DNA from: Puffinus mauretanicus
Lineage: Eukaryota > Chordata > Aves > Procellariiformes > Procellariidae
Assembly (NCBI GenBank): GCA_023333565.1
Contig: JAJKFH010003504.1
Location: forward strand, 4,240,005 to 4,304,004
DNA length: 64,000 nucleotides
Direction: 5' to 3'
The stretch's first letter is position 1. Each line of letters opens with the position of its first letter. Positions 11,691 through 24,100 of the stretch are shown here, piece by piece. The notes under the pieces were generated by a model that saw only the letters and a program-made list of their open reading frames with translations, ran no database searches and was not told the DNA's origin. A program made the translations under genes and the position numbers.

Positions 11691-12939
11691 GTAAAAAAGT
11701 ATCCACAGCTGCAAAGGCTTCTCGACATTTAGGGATAAAGACTGAAACTATATTAAACCAGGAACACTGATAATTTGCACCTCAGCTCTATACCACCTCA
11801 AATCCTCATTTAGAACCTAGTCCTTCAATTAGACACAGAGAAGGATCTGCAGCCTCTTCCACCTGCTGGATCTAACCAGTAGGTCAGGGTGGGTTTTGAT
11901 GTATTTATACAATTCTTAATGAACAAGTATTTTCTGCTCTTCATCATCCAACAGCTATAAACAAAAATAAATTTACCTAAACATCTCACGTTCAAACAGC
12001 AGCAGTTATGTATACAGATATTACATTGATCGCACATGCCATATGAGCCAGGAAATTCAAAGCTAAGGCTAATATTTCAAGCAGAAAATTATTCCTTGCG
12101 GGCCAGAAAATTGCAGGGAACTCAGGTCTGGACATGCTGCTGCATTACGTAACTCAGGATAAAATATTTTCATTTCCAAAGCCCCTGCCAACCCAAGTGG
12201 GCTCCTGTACAAGCAGTACGAGCCCAGCTCATGCCCCTCTGCAACCCAGCAGCCTGGATTTCCTTCTCCTCCCTTGCCCACCTTCCTCACTCCTTCTCTT
12301 TACAAGGTTTAACTTCACTTCCATCCACACAGGAAAAATTAAGAAAGACTTCATCCCCACAAATGCCTGGATCGCCCACGCCACGGCCCTGCTCTGTACT
12401 GGTGGTGGCAAAGCCACAAGGGATCCACGCTCTCAGCTAGGTGGGACATTAAAACTCCAGGGATGTCTTTCCCAAATTCAGAGGAGAAAGATTTATCACA
12501 GGCACATGGGAGTTGCAGAGCCCAGCAATTCCCATCTCTGCCCGTCACACTTGCCGTTCCAGGCAAGCAATATCCAGTTCCCTGCACGCTGGCAATCCTA
12601 AACATCCATTTCATCAAGGATGGTCCCTCACAGGAAGGGAGAAGGTCCCGAGTGCAGAAACACCATGCCAGTGTGGTTTCCCAGGCAGAAACACAGCAGC
12701 TTTTATCCCGCACATGCATCACCTACAGACTCTTAGCGCACACACCTCCGCGGTGCATCAGGCTTGCGGTGTGCTCACACTACCACTGACAAATTCAGGC
12801 TCAATAAGTCCATCCAACACTTCCAGGAGGCATCAAGCAACTACGCACACAGCGCAGGGAGGCGCGGGGCTTCCCTGTGCACAGCAGCCCCATCAGCATT
12901 GCCTGATCAGCTGCCAGTCATTTAAAAGTCTAGACACAT

Positions 12940-12956
12940 TAAAAAAAAAAAAAAAA
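12940..12956. repeat. Poly-A tract
   Basis: About 16 consecutive A. No processed pseudogene is recognised before it. Confidence 0.85.
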
Positions 12957-15823
12957 GAGAGCAAACTGCATTTAAAACTTTCCAGCTAGAAAAAGCAGCG
13001 TATTATGAAAACCTCAGCCCTACACAAAAATTTTATTTGGCAAGATTCCTGCTCCTCAACCCTTTGCTCAGGATATTTTTCCTATAGAAACCAAGTGAGC
13101 TGAGCAGGTGCAAGTTCTCATATACCACAGGTATGTTTTATCTCACAGAGACGTTTCTATAAAATACAGAAAAGCTAAAGTTGAGAGGTTTTGCATCAAT
13201 GACTGCACAGAGCACACAGCCCTTCCCTTTACCTCTTTAGCCACCAGGGAAAACTTGCAGCTTGCCAGACTATTTTGACCAGGTCATCGCTCATATGTTA
13301 CTTGGCCACCAGGAGCTTGTGCAAGTGCTGCGGAGGAACCCACTGAACAGCAATTACAGGCGCCTCACCATAAAACAAGCAGGTAAACCCAGCACCAATA
13401 TCATCCCAAGGAAGAGCCCAGAGCAGGAGCTCTGCTCTGCTGAGCAGAAGGAGCTCAGTGGAGCAGGATGCTCGGCTGTGATGCCCATGCTCAACACGAG
13501 AGGGCCCATGGCGGGACACCAGCTCTCCTCACTTCCAGAGATAACTGACTGCAGACTGCCCTCTTTGTCTGACTGCTCTGCTTAACGGTGGAGGTTACAG
13601 ATCTCACATTTAGGAACAATCTTTGGATTTTCACGTGCTCCTGGCATCCCCTGATGGTGAAAAGGCCATGCTGGGTAAAGTCTTCTGGGTGGCTTTGCTA
13701 GTACTGGTGTCAAGAGCAGCATTAACATACACCATTAATCATTTTTTGTTGGATGGTGGAAGGATGGGTGGTGTTTGGGTTGGACACATCCTTCAGGGTC
13801 TCAGTGCCACCAAAGGCTCTTCAGGAGAGACCAGGCAAGTCACAGCTTCTGTGGTCCAGTGTCCTCATTTAATTTTCTCACCTCATGGAGGGAAGGGAGA
13901 CTCGGTGACATTTGTAACGCGCTTTGGTGTTGGGAACAGCCATGGAAGTGCAAAATATGACATGCAGACAGCAAGTTGTATTCCATCAAATATATCTGAG
14001 AATTGAACTGTTAATCAATGATGATTCTCCTCGCACAGATAAATGAACTAATCCGATTTCTGTGTTACTTCGGGAGAATGAGATACACACACAGAGCACT
14101 TGCAAAACAACAAATAGAAAATTAATTTATTTAGGAGTGAAAAAAAAAATGCTGACATCCACATCCACAATGCCACAAGAGTTGGCTGATGACCAAACCA
14201 CACACCAGCAGCAGCACACCCGGGATACACACCATCTTCAGAAAACTGTTTCCAAGCATCAGAACAGCCCCACACTCCATTTACTGGCAGAATTTGGGTT
14301 CTGACTACAAAAAAGTCGGTGCAATCTTAACACATGCTTTTATAAACATCTTTCAAGATGTGCCTGGACATGAAAACCCAATACTTCATGCTCAAAACAA
14401 CACTCCGTTGGTTTTGGCCACATTTTAGCAAATCATGTGTCCACCAAGCTGTACGCTCTGCAGCAACACATTTTGCATGCAAGCGGTTAAAGACTCAGCC
14501 AGCACAGCAGACAGGCTGACTTCCAAGCGTGGAAAACTGCATTGCCAGAAATCCAGCCAAAAATGCTGTTTTATCCACGCAAAAACAACAGCCTCTTCCC
14601 AAAGGAAAAAAAAATTAAAAAAAAATACAAAATGATTTTTTAAAACTACAGCCAAGCATTAACTGGAATGTGTCTTGTATGGAAAAGCCAGGAAAGCTTC
14701 CTAAGTCCAGCTCTCTGCAATGGGAAATAAAGCTCCCGCACCAAGACCTGACCCACTGAAATGGGGAAACCCATCAGGACCTTAAGTGAGAAGTTCTCTG
14801 CCTTTAGAAACCAGGTGCAGGACCAGGCTGAACCCCAGGTGTCTCACATGAGTTGGGCAAGGTTTATGGGGACAGCAGCCGTACAAGCAGGGAGGCAAAG
14901 CTGGAGGAGAAATGATTTGCCCTTGGTGCAGAAGAAAGGTTTGTGCATGTTAATGAGGTAAAAGGCAAAGAAGTCTTATGATACATTAGTTTGCTGGGCT
15001 GGCATGGGGGGGTTGAGTGGCGTCACAGCCATACAGGGAGATGTTTTGACACTGGGTGACAGGGCTCTGATAAAACACCTGCAAGATTAGACAGTTTGAC
15101 ACCAACGTTTTTGACAAGATAGAAGAAAAGCTATCACAACTAAAAGATTTCAATAAAATATTTACAGGAACATCGTGACTCAAATGAGGTTGCAAACACA
15201 GAAGTAGCATAAGTGTAAGTATGTCATTAACCAACGACGCAAGTCCCATAAATTTATTGTGAAAAATGAGTATGTACATTAGATAGTTTAGGTTATAAAA
15301 GCATGTCCAAGAAATTTTCTTAAGTTTTAACTACAATGATGTGTCTTACTGCTGTTGACCATCTTGTTTTGATTGTGCCAGAGACTGTGGTATGAACAAA
15401 CTAAAAATTTTTGCTAATGAGGTTTTGTTTTGTAAGAATGCTTTTTAATTAAAAAAATAAGCCGTTATTTCCATCTCTTGATTTCTGCTCAAGTTAGCCT
15501 GTGATTTACTCGGATTTACATCACTTCTCCATCAAACCTAGTAGAAGTAAAAAGTAATTATACCTCATCTAATCTCACTTTCACGTGGCTGAGATCAGTG
15601 TCCGCAGGGCCGCACTTGGTACCCTGCGGCTTGGGCTGTGGGGTGCATGCAGCATCACGCATGATGCTCCTGTGCCGTGCCATGCTGTGTCATGCCATGC
15701 CACTGGTGAGGCTGCGCTGGGCCAGCCCAATGGTGTCCTGCAGTAGCAATCAAAAAGGTAAAAACTAACTGCTGTATTAAGATGAAAGTTTGCTGTTTGT
15801 TCAGAATGGACAACAGGATCCAC

Positions 15824-15843
15824 AAAAAAAAAAAAAAAAAAAA
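15824..15843. repeat. Poly-A tract of 20
   Basis: Twenty consecutive A, the longest homopolymer I see in the window. It lies 120 bp before CR1 copy 3, but CR1 does not end in poly-A and the two are not linked. Confidence 0.85.
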
Positions 15844-15960
15844 TCACTTTTGGCTCTTGGTTCTGTGGCTTGGGACAGATATATTAGACCTAAAGGTAAC
15901 TTTCCTGAAGTATAATAATAAATTAGCAGTAAAGGGAAGAGGTAATAAGCAAGATAAAAA

Positions 15961-16160
15961 TCATAGAATCATAGAATGGTTTGGGTTGGAAGGGACCTTT
16001 AAAGATCATCTAGTCCAAGCCCCCTGCCATGGGCAGGGACATCTTTCACTAGATCAGATTGCTCAAAGCCCCATCCAACCCAACCTTGAACACTTCCAGG
16101 AATGGGGCATCCACAAGTTCTATAGGCACCTCTTCCAGTGTCTCACCACCCTCATCGTAA
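15961..16160 (-). mobile_element. CR1 LINE copy 3, short 3' fragment
   Basis: Begins with TCATAGAATCATAGAATGG, then the CR1 3' UTR in reverse (GGTTGGAAGGGACCTTTAAA, GATCATCTAGTCCAAGCCCC) and on through AACACTTCCAGGAATGGGGC and CACCTCTTCCAGTGTCTCACC. This is the 3' end of a different CR1 subfamily from copies 1, 2 and 4. It dissolves into A-rich sequence near 16160. About 200 bp; no coding capacity. Confidence 0.92.
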
Positions 16161-16467
16161 AACAAAAAAACCCAAAAAACTATCTTGCACACTGTTCTTG
16201 ACAATGTATTTCATCATCCATTGAGTTGATCTTACTAATATTCAGACAGCTAGACCTCCTGAGGAGCAGACACAGTACCTACCATTCCTCTATACCAGAT
16301 TCAATCTGCATCCGGTATCACCAGATCTCCAAAGAGGACATGCACGTTCTCCTACTACAGCTACGCGCATTTTTGCTGGTTTTCTTAAAATAGCAAGAAT
16401 CAAAGCCAAAACTGCAAAAGCCAAGACACTACAGCTGTAAGAACTGTACCTGCACTGTAGAAGCTGT

Positions 16468-16509
16468 AAAAAAGAAAAAAAAAAAAAGGAAAAAAAAGAA
16501 AAAAAAAAA
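16468..16509. repeat. A/G-only purine tract of about 42 bp
   Basis: An uninterrupted purine run, mostly A with scattered G, just beyond CR1 copy 3. Low complexity; the complementary pyrimidine strand lies in the RAB30 transcript. Confidence 0.85.
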
Positions 16510-19500
16510 TCACGTTCCTCTGAAGCATTTGGACTGATAATGTTTCATTGAGAGGACCTCAACCCCTAACTAGCAACTCTCATACATTTTATGTCGCAGC
16601 CTGAAGCACAGTGAAGAAGCCTTCCCAAGACAATTGCTTGAAGAAGCTTTCTCCAGGAAGGAACACAAAATTATTAGGGCAATTTTTTGCACACTACAGG
16701 TAACCCATCTTCAGTCAGTCTTTTGCATCTGGATTTTGTGGGGCAGCATCTTCCCGGTGACTCAAAAGAGGGAGGCTGGCATCCCTAGGCAAAACTTTCA
16801 GGCATGCCCTCTAATTCAAGAGCACAGCCTGCTACTACAGAGTAGGCTTGTTAAGAGAAAAGTTGGTTTTTGTTGTGTTTTTTAAACTTACATGAGGAAA
16901 TAAAGAAGTGATCCTGTGTTTCAGCCGGAGGCTCCCTTACCACAACGACACGTGCAACGTCAGGCAGCCACGTGGGAGCTGTGCATCGCACCCCTGTGCC
17001 ACCACAACAGGAAAGGTGGCAATTTGCAACGGCATGTTTGCATTTAGGAAGGACTTCTGACTCTTATGCATTTTAAAGGAAGGTTCCTCCTCCAGAAATG
17101 ATAGCTTTTTTGAACATGAAGTGATGGAGGAATAAAATAGAGCAAAGTGTTACAGCTTCTGTTACGATGGCAGAGGCAATGCAATAATAGCATTAGCTAT
17201 TTAAATCCTTATGGGGAGGGAGATGGAGAAGGTGCTGGAGCAGCTGAGGGCAGCCCAGGGAAGGTCATCTCCCAGGTCCCCATTCTCTCCAAAGATGAGC
17301 TTGAAATCCCAAACCAAAGGGCCCTCTCTGCAATTAAGCTCAAGCTTGGGGTGATGGGTCTAGGCTAGTCCTAGGCTGATTATTGCCCCACTGCTCCCCA
17401 ATTCATCACCTCCTCTTATTTCCAGCTGGGAAGCACATTTTACCTGTAACATTATACATGCTCATGCGCCCAAGCATATATACTTCTGCTTCCTAACAAA
17501 ACTGCACCACCAGCAGAGTTGTCCCCTCTAAAAATGCTCGCATTTGATGGAAACCCCCCAACTGGGATCAGCCAGCCCGTCTGGCAAGCGGCTGAGCTGA
17601 CAGGGAATATTCTTTGCATTTCTGCAAAGAAACACTTCAGTACGGTTTTAACTGCAAGTATCTGCCAGAGAAGCAGATGTTTCATGAAAACAAATTCTTC
17701 TGAGAGAGAAGAAAGTGGAAATAACAGAGACTTGGGTGTAGCTTCAGGGCTGGTTTAAGCTGATCTAAGCCCTGTTGCCTCCAAAGAGATGGTTCCCAGC
17801 CCTGCCCACACAGCCCTGCCTGCACCCAGCACCCTGCCAGCTGCAGGAGGGACCCAAACCAGATGGGAAAAAATTTGGGGGTGGGACAGCAGAATTATAT
17901 TTTACAGCCCGGACCCCAGAACTCCATTTTTGTAAAAAAGTATTTTTACTATAACTAGTATCTCTGTAATGGTCATTTCATATCATAAGAGCTCCTGAGG
18001 AAGGTTTTTATAAGGCTACCACAGCTTTCTTCACAGAGAAGAGAGGAACAGTATTCATGTTTTGGTTAAATTTTAGCTCACACACTACCATGTAGCCTGT
18101 TTTCAGTTCCCCTTATAGTTTCAGGTGGTTACAGTACTTTTCATTTGTCCTAACCCACCACAAAAGTACAGTTACTCATCTAGCGCAGCTATCTGCTGTT
18201 AAAACCTCATTTCAGCTTTGGGCCAGCTGCAATTCAAGAGACTGCATGGGTTAAATTTGACCCTAAAAGAAATCCCAAAAAGCAAAAAAGCAGCTTTTTA
18301 GTGGAAGCTTTCTGCTCTAGGTCTCTTACCACTGCAGGGACTTTACTCAAAGAGCTTACCTAAAAGCCTGAAATCTGAAAAAAAATAGTTTTAAAAATGT
18401 GTTCCAGAGGGAGGGTCTTTGAGATTTATTATTTAGAGCTGATGCAGCAAGTGGTACCTTGAGGGCTAAGGCAGGCCGGCCCCCACAAAACCAAGCATCG
18501 CATCTGCATGCACACACACGTATTAAAAGACCGCGTTGGTCACAGCAGCTCTCTAGCCCGGATAAATCGTGTCTTCACCTCTGCACCTCTTCTCCCAGCT
18601 CAGCTACTCCAATCTCCAGCCACACAGGTTAATAAATTATTGCAGAGATTTGCAGATAAAGATTTGCATTTGGAGAGAAGGTGAAGACACAACTGCAGCT
18701 TCTGCAGCACGATATTCACCCTTTTGATGTTGTCAACTTTCAACAACCTTACATAGCCCAAGGTCTTCCAATACACAGTATGCGCATGCTCTCAAAAATA
18801 TATTCCCATCACAAACATGACCTCTCAGGGTTTTTCCAATATAGACATTGCTGTGTTATATATAATACCACATAAAAATTCAGAGATTGTCCTTTACTAC
18901 TACTGATCTCTTTGGGACTAATATTAGGAAGCAGAAAGCCATTTCCTTTTGTTGACTTAAAGCAAACAGTAGCCAGTTCTCCGTAGACACCGATGCCAAC
19001 ATGACGTGTGCAGCCCGGGCAGTGCTGTCACTGCCCAGCTGGGGACCTTCACACTCACAGCTTCATGGTCATGGGGACACGACTTGGCACGTCAGCACTG
19101 TGTTTATGACCATTTATTTTTATTCCTTAGCAACAGAGCAGCTCTTGGGGTTGGGTTTTGGGTTTGGTTTGTGTGCTTTTTTTTTTTTGTGTTGAATCTA
19201 AATTTGGCACCCTGGGGAAATTCCCGAGCAGAAGATAACAATTTTTAAAAGAGAGGATAAATGCTGGCACTCGAGCTTTGCTGACAGTAACACCACTCCC
19301 AGGCTTTCGGTTAGCATGAAGTGCTCAGACCTGGAGCCAACGGGAGTCCTCACATGGACAGGCATCAAGAGTCACGTCCATCACATTTTCTGCCTTTGCA
19401 AAACCTTGCCCCGGCGTAAGAATAGGAAAAGATTTATTGGCTCATAAAGTCTCTAAGCCATTTGTATCATGTGTAAACCAACATCTCCAAGGCTCAAGGC

Positions 19501-20759
19501 TCTGAACCTCATCGCTGTTCAGCAGCACTCATGGGTCCCACGATGGTTTTTGTCCTGTGGGAGCCAGGACCCCTCAGTAATACCACTGTCTCAAAGAACA
19601 ACAACAAAAGACTTCAGTACAATACAGTAATTCCAAACCAAGACACCATTCTTACATGAATCATGGAAATATCAATATCCCCCAGCTCTCTATAGCTCCC
19701 AAGCAAACATGCAAATTAAATCCTGCCTAATCTACATGAGAAAAACAAATAACACCTGATGTTTCCCAACTCTGTTAGCAACATGGCCTTTAAAAAAAAA
19801 AAGATTTAATCATAGGAAGGATAGAGAAATCACATGGCTCGGCAGTTTCATTGGTTGTCATGGCAAATGAAAATCCCTGACACTCTGATTTGTGTGTTTT
19901 AGAGGAAAGACGACAACAAAAATGCCTTTTTTTATGACTAGAAAGGAATGTTTTCCTAATAATCGCTCATGAACCCACTGCGCACTATATATATAAACAG
20001 CTGCTCCTTCCCAGGGAAAATGTTTGCTGTTTCTTACTGAGCAACTCTCAATTCAGCCCCATCAGACATTCAGGAGCAGGTAATGAGAATCATATGCTTT
20101 TAAATGTGGCCTGCCAAAGAGAGCCTGAACTAGCTGGGGGGGTCTCGGCTCCATGACGGCTCCACCACCGGCTCCCTGGGGAGGCTGCCGGCACGGCACG
20201 GCCAGGGGAACCTGGCAGCGGCACAAGTCCCCTCCCCTGCTCCCATACTCAGTATCACCGCAGCATTTCTTGCCACGTGTCCGCTAACGGGAGTTTCTTC
20301 ATGCGTTCTCAAAGCAAGCCAAAACCAGAAGTATTTGTGCGAGTTTTAATCTGCCAGACAGGTAACAGCAGCAAAGACACCCCAGCGTTTGCTCCAACAC
20401 ACGCGATCCAGAGCACCTTGCACCCTGCCTGCACGACCAGCACCACACACCTTTCATTACAGTAGATTTTCTGAATATAGGTGGGAGATAATTTGGCTGT
20501 AACTTCAGGAGCAGGTTCCCAGAGAGCTTGCTCCTTCCAGCCACGCTGCCTTTTCTTTTTGGCTGCATGCTAGAAATGTGGAAAGTTGAGGATATCCACG
20601 CGGCAAATTTACATCATTCATTTCACCACCAGGTTTTATTTGGTTGGTTTTGTCTCCAGCCCTTCCCCTCCTGCAAATCTTTCTCTTCACTCCCGGGCTC
20701 CAACGCAAGGCCTTTTTATTTAGAAGGAACAACAGGACCGTAAGGAATAATGTTTGTTA

Positions 20760-21110
20760 CGCAATGTTGTAAGCGATGCTCCTCTGTGGGTTAGGTTTTT
20801 TCTGCCACCCCCATCCGCCGTGATTGCACGGGGGGGACCAGAAGTTGCACAACCACACGTGTGCGGCTGGCTGGAAAGCAGCCCCTTCTCTAATGAAAGC
20901 CACAAGCTCCTTCCCTTATATTCCCCGACAAGCAGCTGTGTACGAAACTGCACCAACGCACACCGAGGGCCGAATCCGACCGAAGTCGCAGGCGTCAGCG
21001 CACATTTGCACTGCGGAGCCTTCATCGCGACCACGAACCGAACCGGACCGTGCTCCTCCCCAAACTTCATCCACAAAACTGAGGCACAGTCAGGGACGCC
21101 CATGCAAATT
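20760..21110. other. Isolated CpG-rich patch in RAB30 intron 1
   Basis: Within 20941-21060 there are 16 CpG dinucleotides in 120 bp (runs such as CCGAATCCGACCGAAGTCGC and CATCGCGACCACGAACCGAA), in a neighbourhood where 120 bp usually holds one or two. CpGs are moderately raised from 20770 and again near 21540-21610. It is about 17.5 kb from the main island. It could be an unmethylated intragenic island, enhancer or alternative promoter; no exon is recognised. Confidence 0.6.
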
Positions 21111-24100
21111 AGCTAAAGGCAACAGGATATAACGAGGATAACTAGTTTGGATCCTTTATTTTTTGGATATGAGGCAGAAGGAAGGAGACTCATCATCGTC
21201 CTCCTCCCTGGCCAGGCTCTAACTGCAGGACCCTGGTGAGACACCCACCCGCTCGTTTACAGCCTGCACATCCCAAAAGGAGGTCACTTTGTATCGACTG
21301 ATTTCCACAATAACTTTTCAGCTCAAACACTGTGAATTATATCACAAGCCTGACGCGTTAACCCCTACCCACACCGCAGAGCTGAAACGCTGAGGCTGCT
21401 GAAGTTACTGGAAATGCAATCACGACCCAGGGGACAAGGGAACCCAGCTCTTTCACCCAGGCAATAAGCCAAAAGCACAGAAAACAGGGTCTTTCCACGC
21501 AGGACTCCAGCCAGAGTACCCCTCGGCACGCCGGTCCCGCAGCATCCCTTCCCTGCAAGGGCTGCTGGCTCACACGCTCGCTCCTCCGGTGGTTCGGAGC
21601 CCGGAGCATTTCTGGATTGCTATGCACGTGGGTGGGTGCAGGGAGGGATGGGCAAGGGAGAAAGCACAGGCCAAAGGGGAATTAAAAGACAGGCTGAGAA
21701 GAAAAACGAAAATGGAAAGAAAACCGAACCCAAGCAAGAAAAATTCTCTTTAAGGTTTTACACCAGAGTGGGCTGACACTGTAGACACCACAAAGTTTTA
21801 ATCCTTTAAGTTGAAGGGCTGTGACAGAGCAAGTATTTTTCATCCCGACTAGGAAACTTTGTCCAGAGGCTAATGCCAGCTAGTTACACTCAGGTGTTCA
21901 AGATCTTGACACAAAATCGTGAAAGAAAAGTGTGTTTCGGTCACAAAAAAGATCACGTTAGCAGCTTCTTAAATATATATATAATTTGACATTCTTTCTT
22001 TAGGATATGGCTTATCAAAGGAGATGGCATGAGCCAGACAGACTGTGCTTATGCAGGTATGGAACATCTCACATTTGTTCGTTCCTCACAGTTCCCCAAT
22101 TTTATACAAAATTATTTGGACTGCCACCATTTGTTCTTTAACAGAATGGGCAGTCTACCCAAAAATACTAATTGTAGTTCAAAACTCAACATAAGGCATT
22201 TTCATTTCGTAAAATACAGCTTTGCCTCTTCACATTTCAGTTTGCCATTTATTCCACCAAAGGCAAGCGCAGCCTTGCTGCCCCAGCATGCTCCCATCGG
22301 GTATAAAGCAATGCACAAGCACCAGCTCCTATTGCACAGCAAATTGCCATTAGTTATGAACAGATTTCATGTCTAACAGAGCCCATCTAAAGCAAAGACA
22401 AGACTTCGAGAAGTTCTATATTTATTTCTAGTCCTTTATATATTACGTATGACTGAAATCGGATTGTACCAGAAATCAAAGAATAAACATGATTTTTTTT
22501 GTGTGCATATTTATCCTCTCAGCAGGGAAAAAAGGTAAAGATGAAGACTAGAAGTCAGAATATGAGAAGACGTTTTGGCTCTGCCGACCACAGCTTGCAG
22601 GACAGGTCCTACCTGGCATTTTGAATTTTGTTCTTCCCTACGTGACAATCCCTATGCATTGCCCTGAAGTGGCCCTTCAAGCCCAGACCCCCCCGTCCTG
22701 CAAAGCTCTGTGCAAGGAACTTTTGTAGAAGCATTATCTTAAGACTTAACTTTGAAAGCAGATTTACAGTGTCACTGGTTTTGTCTCTAAAAACATGGGT
22801 TTGCAACGACTTGCACAATTTTATTGCAGTGAGCTAACTCCAGCAAGAACAAGCGAATTCCAGCTTTGAACCACCTTTTCAAATTGCTCTGTTCTTCAAT
22901 CTATTTAGTTGCTCTCCAAGGGAAGAGAAATCTTCACTGTTAATGTGCACTGCTGCTCCCTTCTAGCATAAGCACCTCTGTCTCTGCAATAGTCACGTGG
23001 AGAACAACTTAAATGGAGCCAACTTGAACTGGATACACGTATGATAAAAAGCAGAAGAGAAGCTGCTGTGGTGGTAAAGAATCCAGGCAGGGTAACAAGG
23101 CTTGCAAAACTGCCTTCATCTGGACTGGGGTATTTGCTTAGCTGGCAGTACCCTGAATTGCTACAGATGGTGGTGAAAGGAAACTTTCCATTTCCTTTGT
23201 TATAGCTGTAAAAATCTAGGTTTAAAAGAAAAAAGTGCTTTAAAGAAACTCTGAGGCAATTTTGGGTTAAGGTTATACAAGGAAAAAATAAAAGCTATAG
23301 GGTGAGAAGAGAGGGAAAACAGGAAACGCAGAAGGATATGGGATGAATCCGAGATAAAGATCTCTACATCTTTAGGTTTTGGAGCACCAAGGCATGAGCC
23401 CAGCTAGCAGCACCGCAGAGAGAAGCATCCGTGCCCGGCACAGCAAAACAAGGGCAGGAGAAATGCAGCCCAGAGGGGACAATGGGAAGAACAAACTGGC
23501 AAAAAACTATCCCTAACCCTGGAAGGACACCCGCTTGCAGAGACACTCAAAAGCTTTAGGGTTAGCTCTGCCAAAAATTAGAAAATGCTCCATTTTTAAA
23601 ATTGCAAAGGAGACTTGTATTCTGGTGAGACCATGCATCGGATCTGGGAATCTGAATGCAAACACTGAGCACAAATGGGGTTCGAGTGCAAACCTCAGTG
23701 CCAGCCTGAACAACAGTCACTACAACCCCAGCTAACACATCCGTCTGTAATAAAACACGCATTTGTAAGTCACAAGTAAGCTTTTGGTTCACTGTCAAAA
23801 GCACAAAACAACGCAAGACAATCAGGGAAAATTAGGTATTAAGTGTCAAGTATCCCATTTGTGGTGCAACACAAGGGGACAGGTTTGAGTATTGTTTTGG
23901 CATAGAAACGTAGGTTGGCTTGTGGCAAAAACAAGTACTCCACATCAAAAAAAGTCTTTGTAGCCTTTGGAGGGAAGAACTTCACCTCCAGTGGAGAAAT
24001 CCAAGTTTTCACTGTGGGCTCGCGGCTCTATTTCTGCTGCTCTGCAGTAGCCTCACATACTGCCCGGGGCTACAGCTGGCAGCAACAAGTTCTCATTTAA

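Noticed and set aside
15590..15843. GC-rich stretch followed by A20 as a processed pseudogene with poly-A tail
   Set aside because: No reading frame or known gene is recognisable before the tail, and no target-site duplication was evident.
21102..21109. ATGCAAAT octamer (also at 19709 and near 42583)
   Set aside because: A few perfect octamers are expected by chance in 64 kb on two strands, and none sits with other promoter signals.
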